Origin: Bacteroidia bacterium
Lineage (GTDB): Bacteria; Bacteroidota; Bacteroidia; Bacteroidales; Dysgonomonadaceae
Reading direction: 5' to 3'
DNA length: 36,995 nucleotides
Assembly (NCBI GenBank): GCA_030538215.1
Contig: JAUNUM010000021.1
Location: 1-36,995 of the forward strand
Under the pieces are notes generated by a model that was not told where the DNA came from, made no database searches, and was given only the letters and a program-made list of their open reading frames with translations. Positions 31,587 through 36,995 of this stretch are shown here, piece after piece. The number at the start of each line of letters is the position of its first letter. Positions within the stretch are counted from its first letter, which is position 1. Position numbers and translations under genes: made by a program.

Positions 31587-34097
31587 TTATTTCAACCCAT
31601 TTATTAGTTTCAAAAGTGATTCTTTGGCATCGCCTAACAACAAATGAACCCCGCTACTTTTTTTGTAGAGCGGATTTTCCACTCCGGCGTAGCCGGGACT
31701 TAAGTCGAAATTGCAGATAAAAATTTCTTTGGCTTCGTCAACGCTCAACACCGGCATTCCGTAAATGGGTGTATCTACCGCATCACGTGCAGCGGGATTG
31801 AGAACGTCATTAGCGCCGATTACAATAACGGCATCGGTATTTTTGAAATCATCGTTAATCGCATCCATTTCGAACAGTTGTTCGTACGGAACATCGGCTT
31901 CGGCCAAAAGCACGTTCATATGTCCGGGCATTCGGCCTGCAACGGGATGAATGGCATAACGAACTTCCGCTCCGTTCGATTCTAATTTATCCGCTAATTG
32001 TCTAACCAAGTGTTGCGCTTGTGCCAACGCCATTCCGTATCCGGGAACGATGATAACCGATTTGGCATTTTGTAAAATATCGGATGAATTATCTTTTTGA
32101 GATTCCTCTTTTGCAAGAGCAGTCGTTTTTTTGTCCAATGAAGATATTAACTGATTAACCGATTCTTTGGCATCGCCTAACAACAAATGAACTCCGCTAC
32201 TTTTTTTGTAGAGCGGATTTTCCACTCCGGCGTAGCCGGGACTTAAGTCGAAATTGCAGATAAAAATTTCTTTGGCTTCGTCAACGCTCAACACCGGCAT
32301 TCCGTAAATGGGTGTATCTACCGCATCACGTGCAGCGGGATTGAGAACGTCATTAGCGCCGATTACAATAACGGCATCGGTATTTTTGAAATCATCGTTA
32401 ATCGCATCCATTTCGAACAGTTGTTCGTACGGAACATCGGCTTCGGCCAAAAGCACGTTCATATGTCCGGGCATTCGGCCTGCAACGGGATGAATGGCAT
32501 AACGAACTTCCGCTCCGTTCGATTCTAATTTATCCGCTAATTGTCTAACCAAGTGTTGCGCTTGTGCCAACGCCATTCCGTATCCGGGAACGATGATAAC
32601 CGATTTGGCATTTTGTAAAATATCGGATGAATTATCTTTTTGAGATTCCTCTTTTGCAAGAGCAGTCGTTTTTTTGTCCAATGAAGATATTAACTGATTA
32701 ACCGATTCTTTGGCATCGCCTAACAACAAATGAACTCCGCTACTTTTTTTGTAGAGCGGATTTTCCACTCCGGCGTAGCCGGGACTTAAGTCGAAATTGC
32801 AGATAAAAATTTCTTTGGCTTCGTCAACGCTCAACACCGGCATTCCGTAAATGGGTGTATCTACCGCATCACGTGCAGCGGGATTGAGAACGTCATTAGC
32901 GCCGATTACAATAACGGCATCGGTATTTTTGAAATCATCGTTAATCGCATCCATTTCGAACAGTTGTTCGTACGGAACATCGGCTTCGGCCAAAAGCACG
33001 TTCATATGTCCGGGCATTCGGCCTGCAACGGGATGAATGGCATAACGAACTTCGGCTCCGTTGGCCTCCAGTTTATCCGCTAATTGTCTAACCAAATGTT
33101 GCGCTTGCGCCAATGCCATTCCGTATCCGGGAACAATAATTACCGATTTGGCTTCGCGTAAAATATTCTCTACAGATGCTTGCTCAGTTTCTACTTCTTC
33201 GGTTTTTTTATCAGAGATTTTAGTTACTGATTGAGCTTTCTCCGGTTTTTTATGTGCAACAGAGGTCTTTCCGGTTAAAATATCCATTAAACTTCGGTTC
33301 ATGGAACGACACATGATCTGTGTCAAAAACAAACCCGATGCACCCACAATTCCACCTACAGAAACCAATAAAATATCACTGATTGCCATACCGGCAATAG
33401 CTCCGGCTACGCCGCTCAGCGAGTTGAGTAAGGAAATGGTTATGGGCATATCGGCTCCACCAACGCGAATAGAAAAAGCGTATCCAAAAATAGTACTAAT
33501 GATAGTGCTTACCAGTAAAATAATCGCGATATCAATTGGCGAACCGAAAATATCTCCTATAAAAGCAGTATAAATAACGGAAACAGCCAGTAAAACAAGG
33601 CTGAAATTCAATATAAGAGAATGATTTTTCCAAATAACAGGTCTTTGAGATATGAGCTTGTGTAATTTTCCGGCAGCCACCAAACTGCCTACCAGAGTTA
33701 CAATTCCCACAATAATAGCTAAAACTGCGGTAACATTCGTAAAAATAGGATAATTGTTTGCAGAAACACCAATTTGCAGCAACGTCAAAATTCCCACCAA
33801 AGCTGATGCTAATCCGCCAACTCCATTGAGCAAAGCAACAAGTTGTGGCATCTGAATCATTTTTACTCGTACAGCAAATGCACTTCCAATAATAATTCCG
33901 ATAAGTGCGTAAACATATATACTTCCGGTAGAAATAATTTGGTTGTAGAGTAGCGTTACAATAATTCCTGCAAAAACGCTAACAGCACTGATAATGTTAC
34001 CCATAACTGCTGTTTTTACCTTGCTCATCATGGAAATTCCGATAAGAACAGTAACGGATAGAACAGCGCAGATGATGTAATAAAGTGTTGGAGTCAT
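31587..34097 (-). CDS. pntB: NAD(P) transhydrogenase beta subunit with three tandem NADP-binding domains III
   Basis: The beta subunit of the proton-translocating transhydrogenase, which couples hydride transfer between NAD(H) and NADP(H) to proton movement. The 836-residue chain has a membrane domain II at about 1-262, a charged linker (about 270-312) and then three copies of domain III: about 314-473, 495-654 and 676-836. Each copy has the nucleotide loop GYGMALAQAQ (G at 324, 505, 686), GRMPGHMNVLLAEADVPYEQ, GANDVLNPAAR and PGYAGVENPLY. Copies are joined by 23-residue Lys/Glu/Ser-rich linkers. A normal PntB is about 460 residues with one domain III. At the position where E. coli has Lys-Arg-Ser for the NADP 2'-phosphate, all copies read NFDLS. 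The ATG overlaps the pntA2 stop by 4 bp. Confidence 0.95.
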   Translation of the reverse strand: MTPTLYYIICAVLSVTVLIGISMMSKVKTAVMGNIISAVSVFAGIIVTLLYNQIISTGSIYVYALIGIIIGSAFAVRVKMIQMPQLVALLNGVGGLASALVGILTLLQIGVSANNYPIFTNVTAVLAIIVGIVTLVGSLVAAGKLHKLISQRPVIWKNHSLILNFSLVLLAVSVIYTAFIGDIFGSPIDIAIILLVSTIISTIFGYAFSIRVGGADMPITISLLNSLSGVAGAIAGMAISDILLVSVGGIVGASGLFLTQIMCRSMNRSLMDILTGKTSVAHKKPEKAQSVTKISDKKTEEVETEQASVENILREAKSVIIVPGYGMALAQAQHLVRQLADKLEANGAEVRYAIHPVAGRMPGHMNVLLAEADVPYEQLFEMDAINDDFKNTDAVIVIGANDVLNPAARDAVDTPIYGMPVLSVDEAKEIFICNFDLSPGYAGVENPLYKKSSGVHLLLGDAKESVNQLISSLDKKTTALAKEESQKDNSSDILQNAKSVIIVPGYGMALAQAQHLVRQLADKLESNGAEVRYAIHPVAGRMPGHMNVLLAEADVPYEQLFEMDAINDDFKNTDAVIVIGANDVLNPAARDAVDTPIYGMPVLSVDEAKEIFICNFDLSPGYAGVENPLYKKSSGVHLLLGDAKESVNQLISSLDKKTTALAKEESQKDNSSDILQNAKSVIIVPGYGMALAQAQHLVRQLADKLESNGAEVRYAIHPVAGRMPGHMNVLLAEADVPYEQLFEMDAINDDFKNTDAVIVIGANDVLNPAARDAVDTPIYGMPVLSVDEAKEIFICNFDLSPGYAGVENPLYKKSSGVHLLLGDAKESLLKLINGLK
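31618..33050. repeat. 543-bp in-frame tandem repeat inside pntB (two full units plus a partial third)
   Basis: Units begin at 31618, 32161 and 32704 (the third runs only to about 33050 before diverging). The period is 543 bp, or 181 codons. The units are identical apart from one base: C at 31650 against T at 32193 and 32736. Beyond 33050 the third copy differs from the others at about 14 sites within about 110 bp, mostly synonymous. The unit comprises domain III plus the linker to the next copy. Confidence 0.95.
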
Positions 34098-34411
34098 GAT
34101 TGCTTATCTCCTTTCTTTTTCTTACTGAACATTTTAAGCATTCGGTGTGTAACCCCGAAACCACCTACAACGTTTATGGTTGCGGCAATAACAGCTAATC
34201 CGCCCAAAACTTGTCCAAGAATAACATCTTGTTGTTTAACGGCAATTACCGATAATCCTACTGCAGCAATTGCACCCAAAATGGTGATTCCTGATAAAGC
34301 ATTCATTCCCGACATAAGCGGCGTGTGCAGCAAACTCGGCACATTTTTGATGATGAAGTATCCAACAACTGTGGCTACAGCAAAAATCAATATTAAAAAA
34401 ATTGGATTCAT
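34094..34411 (-). CDS. pntA2: NAD(P) transhydrogenase alpha-2 (membrane) subunit
   Basis: A 105-residue protein with three membrane segments that supplies part of the proton channel. It carries LLHTPLMSGMNALSGITILGA, the conserved block of the small PntAB-type subunit, in which the His and Asn are family hallmarks. The N-terminal segment IFLILIFAVATVVGYFII is the first helix. This is the split form in which alpha is made as two genes. It lies between pntA1 and pntB, overlapping pntB by 4 bp. Confidence 0.93.
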   Translation of the reverse strand: MNPIFLILIFAVATVVGYFIIKNVPSLLHTPLMSGMNALSGITILGAIAAVGLSVIAVKQQDVILGQVLGGLAVIAATINVVGGFGVTHRMLKMFSKKKKGDKQS

Positions 34412-34436
34412 TATTTGTAGATTTTAGATTTACAAT

Positions 34437-34477
34437 TTACGATTTACGATTGGCGGTCTGTCAATCGTAAATCGTAA
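34437..34477. repeat. Perfect 16-bp inverted repeat between pntA1 and pntA2
   Basis: TTACGATTTACGATTG at 34437-34452 and its exact complement at 34462-34477, loop GCGGTCTGT. The arms are made of repeated ATCGTAA heptads, a low-complexity family that recurs in Bacteroidota intergenic DNA (recall). It fills the 85-bp gap between the two operon genes and could fold in the transcript to stabilise or attenuate it. Confidence 0.7.
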
Positions 34478-34496
34478 TTCAAAAATCGTAAATTAT

Positions 34497-35654
34497 TTAA
34501 AGTCCCATCGCCTCGCGAGTTCCTTCGTGAACGATTTCTCCATTATAGGTTACCAAGATAGAACGAACAATTTCGTCGTTCATATCCAATGAAATTTGTC
34601 CGTCTTTAGCCAAATATTTCACCAGATTATATACATTTTGTGAGAACATCCACGTGGAGCTTGTTGGTATTAATCCCGGTATGTTTTTGATTCCTTGTAC
34701 TATAACATTGTGAATAATTTCTTTCTTTCCCGGAGGTGTTATTTCGCAATTTCCACCTTGATCGATGGAAATATCCACAATTACCGAGCCATTTTTCATC
34801 GATTCCACCATTTTGTCGGTAATCAAAATAGGAGCAACCTTACCCGGAATTAAAGCGCTACAGAAAACGATGTCCATATCTTTCAATACTTCTGAAAGTA
34901 TTTCACGTTCTTTCATTAGCCATTCTTCAGGAAGTTTTTGAGCGTATCCACCTTTGCCGACCGCCAATTCTTCCGGAACGCTGGTTTCGATAATTTTTGC
35001 TCCAAGACTTTTGGCTTGTTCTTCTGCTGCCGGACGAATATCCATAGCATACGTTACTGCGCCCAATCGCTTGGCGGTAGCCAATGCTTGCAATCCTGCA
35101 ACGCCGGCACCAATAACCAATACATTGGCAGGTTTTAGCATTCCTACAGCAGTAAACATTTGCGGCATAAATATCGATAAATCTTCGGCAGCCATAATAA
35201 TTCCCTTATAACCGGCACAAGTGCTCATTGATGTGAGTGCATCCATATTTTGAGCGCGTGAAATTCGTGGAATACTATCAAGTGTTAAGCCGGTTATACC
35301 TTGCTCTGCAAGTTGTTTTACCATTTTGTGGTTAACAGGCGATGCAGGATGAATAAAAGTAATTAAATATTGGTCCTTGTGCATCATTTCAACCTCGTGT
35401 TTTCCTATTTTGTCGTTAAACAGAGGTTCTTTCACCTTTAGTATAAGGTCGGCTCTTTCGAAAAGGTGTTCGGCATTGTCCACCATTTCTGCTCCGGCTT
35501 CTTTGTATTGTTCATCATAGTAAAGTGATTTCACTCCGGCACCTGTTTCAACAAGAACAGTCATTCCGTCCTGAACAAATTTCTTTACGGTTTCGGGCGT
35601 AGCTGCTACACGAGCTTCTCCCGACATAATTTCTTTAGGAATCCCTACGATCAT
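34497..35654 (-). CDS. pntA1: NAD(P) transhydrogenase alpha-1 (NAD-binding) subunit
   Basis: The peripheral domain I subunit that binds NAD(H). The protein has 385 residues, related to alanine dehydrogenase. The N-terminal domain starts MIVGIPKEIMSGEARVA, and the Rossmann motif is GAGVAGLQALATAKRLGA at 182-199. RPAAEEQAKSLGAKII and SALIPGKVAPILITDKMV follow. It is the first gene of the three-gene operon (pntA1-pntA2-pntB), with a -7 box about 89 bp upstream. Start is the first ATG, at the usual N-terminal position of the family. Confidence 0.95.
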   Translation of the reverse strand: MIVGIPKEIMSGEARVAATPETVKKFVQDGMTVLVETGAGVKSLYYDEQYKEAGAEMVDNAEHLFERADLILKVKEPLFNDKIGKHEVEMMHKDQYLITFIHPASPVNHKMVKQLAEQGITGLTLDSIPRISRAQNMDALTSMSTCAGYKGIIMAAEDLSIFMPQMFTAVGMLKPANVLVIGAGVAGLQALATAKRLGAVTYAMDIRPAAEEQAKSLGAKIIETSVPEELAVGKGGYAQKLPEEWLMKEREILSEVLKDMDIVFCSALIPGKVAPILITDKMVESMKNGSVIVDISIDQGGNCEITPPGKKEIIHNVIVQGIKNIPGLIPTSSTWMFSQNVYNLVKYLAKDGQISLDMNDEIVRSILVTYNGEIVHEGTREAMGL

Positions 35655-35742
35655 AATAAAAATGCAATTAATAATTCAAATAATATTAGAAAACTAAACT
35701 TCTTGAAGTTTCACTTTGTTAAGGCAACTCAGAAAGTAAATG

Positions 35743-35750
35743 CAAAAATA
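35743..35750 (-). promoter_or_regulatory. -7 box for the transhydrogenase operon
   Basis: Minus-strand TATTTTTG matches TAnnTTTG, 89 bp upstream of the pntA1 start. The 270 bp between pntA1 and the aldolase gene otherwise hold only the aldolase promoter and AT-rich DNA. Confidence 0.45.
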
Positions 35751-35867
35751 GGAGAAAAAATTGACATAACGATAGTTTTAATAAAAATATGATATTCAAC
35801 TTGAAATAAACAAAAACCTTTTAAATTCTCTTATGATAAAATATTTCTATTTATGCAGAATAAATGC

Positions 35868-35875
35868 TATTTTTG
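35868..35875 (+). promoter_or_regulatory. -7 box for the aldolase gene
   Basis: TATTTTTG matches TAnnTTTG, 49 bp upstream of the fba ATG. Confidence 0.55.
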
Positions 35876-35924
35876 TGCTTTGTTTTAGGAATAAAAATTC
35901 ATTAATATTTTAAATAACAAGAAT

Positions 35925-36917
35925 ATGGTAAGTTATAAAGAGTTGGGGTTAGTAAACTCAAAAGAATTGTTTAAAAAAGCGATTGAAGGTGGTTATGCTA
36001 TTCCTGCTTTCAATTTCAACAACATGGAACAATTGCAAGCCATTATTTCGGCTTGTGTTGCTACAAAATCGCCGGTTATTCTGCAAGTTTCAAGTGGTGC
36101 GCGTAAATATGCCAATCAAACGTTGTTGCGCTACATGGCACAAGGTGCTGTGCAGTATGCAAAAGAATTGGGTTACGAAATTCCTATTGTTCTTCACTTA
36201 GATCATGGCGATAGCTTTGAATTGTGTAAAGATTGTATCGATTCAGGTTTTTCTTCCGTGATGATTGACGGTTCACATCTTCCTTACGAAGAAAACGTTG
36301 CATTGACTAAAAAAGTAGTAGAGTACGCTCATAAACACGATGTTACGGTTGAAGGTGAATTGGGCGTTTTAGCTGGTATTGAAGATGATGTTCAGGCCGA
36401 GCATCATACTTATACAGAACCCGACGAAGTGGTTGATTTTGTAAGCCGAACGGGTGTTGATTCACTGGCAATTTCCATTGGAACTTCACACGGTGCTTTC
36501 AAATTTACTCCCGAGCAATGTACTCGCGATAAAAGCGGTAAATTAGTTCCTCCAATGATTCGTTTTGATATTCTTAAAGAAATTGAACAACGTATTCCCG
36601 GATTTCCTATCGTTCTTCATGGTTCTTCTTCGGTTCCGCAGGAATATGTAGATGTTATTAATAAATACGGTGGTAAGCTTAAAGATTCTATCGGTATTCC
36701 CGAAGAGTGGCTTCGCGAAGCAGCCAAATCCTCTGTTTGCAAAATCAATATCGACTCCGATGGTCGTTTGGCTATGACGGCTGCTGTTCGCAAAGTGTTT
36801 GCAGAACAACCTGCTGAATTCGATCCACGCAAATACTTAGGTCCGGCTCGCGAAGAGTTGAAAAAACTGTATATGCACAAAACCGAAAAAGTGTTGGGTA
36901 GCGCAGGAAAAGCGTAA
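35925..36917 (+). CDS. fba: Class II fructose-bisphosphate aldolase
   Basis: Zinc-dependent glycolytic/gluconeogenic enzyme cleaving fructose 1,6-bisphosphate to dihydroxyacetone phosphate and glyceraldehyde 3-phosphate. The protein has 330 residues. The catalytic and zinc region is VLHLDHGDSFELC with Asp93 and His94. VEGELGVLAG (Glu143, Glu145), GTSHGAFKF with His189 and FPIVLHGSSSVP are the remaining conserved blocks. The protein is of the long form common in Bacteroidota. Likely monocistronic, with its own -7 box, and followed by the CCCCTAAA repeat at 36921-36941. Confidence 0.95.
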   Translation: MVSYKELGLVNSKELFKKAIEGGYAIPAFNFNNMEQLQAIISACVATKSPVILQVSSGARKYANQTLLRYMAQGAVQYAKELGYEIPIVLHLDHGDSFELCKDCIDSGFSSVMIDGSHLPYEENVALTKKVVEYAHKHDVTVEGELGVLAGIEDDVQAEHHTYTEPDEVVDFVSRTGVDSLAISIGTSHGAFKFTPEQCTRDKSGKLVPPMIRFDILKEIEQRIPGFPIVLHGSSSVPQEYVDVINKYGGKLKDSIGIPEEWLREAAKSSVCKINIDSDGRLAMTAAVRKVFAEQPAEFDPRKYLGPAREELKKLYMHKTEKVLGSAGKA

Positions 36918-36920
36918 GAA

Positions 36921-36941
36921 CCCCTAAATCCCCTAAAGGGG
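36921..36941. repeat. CCCCTAAA direct repeat with GGGG partner downstream of fba
   Basis: CCCCTAAAT at 36921-36929 is followed by CCCC-TAAA-GGGG (36930-36941), so either C-tract can pair with the G-tract. Sequences of this form recur in Bacteroidota intergenic regions (recall). It lies 3 bp after the fba stop and could act in termination, but the T-run is missing. Confidence 0.5.
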
Positions 36942-36995
36942 TGACTAGTCCTAAATAACCGTTACAGGTTTTATACAAAATTAATTCTTTTATCC

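Noticed and set aside
31765..33036. Three identical 61-residue plus-strand ORFs spaced 543 bp apart
   Set aside because: They are antisense shadows of the three pntB domain III copies and repeat only because the DNA does.
31618..33050. CRISPR-like or mobile repeat array
   Set aside because: Units are 543 bp, contiguous, coding and in frame with pntB, with no spacers.

Overview
The window looks like chromosomal DNA of an AT-rich Bacteroidota, probably order Bacteroidales. The reasons are: repeated Bacteroidota-type -7 promoter boxes (TAnnTTTG) in front of many genes, an ECF sigma/FecR/TonB-receptor/DUF4249 operon, a type IX secretion protein (PorT), and Bacteroidota-typical families (DUF3256, DUF4382, DUF3467, a DUF4492 remnant). 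There is no phage, transposase or CRISPR array. Most of it is ordinary chromosome, punctuated by small dispersed inverted repeats.

Layout. 1-5149 (+): the C-terminal end of an outer-membrane barrel gene, then a four-gene operon of ECF sigma factor, FecR-type anti-sigma factor, TonB-dependent receptor with an STN signalling domain, and a DUF4249 lipoprotein. 5164-6428 (-): queC (queuosine precursor synthesis) behind a small secreted protein of unknown function. 6728-12466 (+): a membrane-anchored AraC-type regulator, then a terminator, then a DUF1302-like barrel, an MMPL/RND transporter and a LolA-like periplasmic protein, which together read as a candidate trans-envelope lipid or hydrophobic-compound export system. 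12467-12913: a gene-poor stretch full of inverted repeats. 12914-13714 (+): a DUF4382 lipoprotein. 13838-21729 (-): a flippase-like membrane protein and a GT4 glycosyltransferase, tRNA-Arg(CCG), a DUF3256 protein, a GH29 alpha-L-fucosidase lipoprotein, a tiny Ala-rich lipoprotein, a cupin lipoprotein and a long-chain acyl-CoA synthetase.

21927-25193 (+): mtaB (tRNA ms2t6A synthesis), an LpxL-type acyltransferase and a GT2 glycosyltransferase, tightly packed. 25211-25915 (-): porT. 26190-26357 (+): a 55-residue 2[4Fe-4S] ferredoxin. 26465-27984 (-): a DUF3298 lipoprotein overlapping rsmG. 28124-31402 (-): DUF3467, a truncated DUF4492-like ORF, then cydA and cydB (cytochrome bd oxidase). 31587-35654 (-): the three-gene proton-translocating NAD(P) transhydrogenase operon. 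35925-36917 (+): class II fructose-bisphosphate aldolase.

The most unusual object is pntB (31587-34097). Its NADP-binding domain III occurs three times in tandem, in frame, with a 543-bp (181-residue) period. The DNA is almost identical between copies except for a sharply bounded diverged patch at the start of copy 1, so the protein is about 836 residues instead of roughly 460. The pattern fits a recent unequal crossover on top of an older duplication. A tethered three-domain-III transhydrogenase subunit would be new to me, but an assembly error must be excluded.

Functional themes: envelope biogenesis and transport (TonB receptor, RND system, LpxL, glycosyltransferases, PorT, lipoproteins), micro-oxic respiration and redox balance (cytochrome bd, transhydrogenase, ferredoxin), and tRNA/rRNA modification (queC, mtaB, rsmG).
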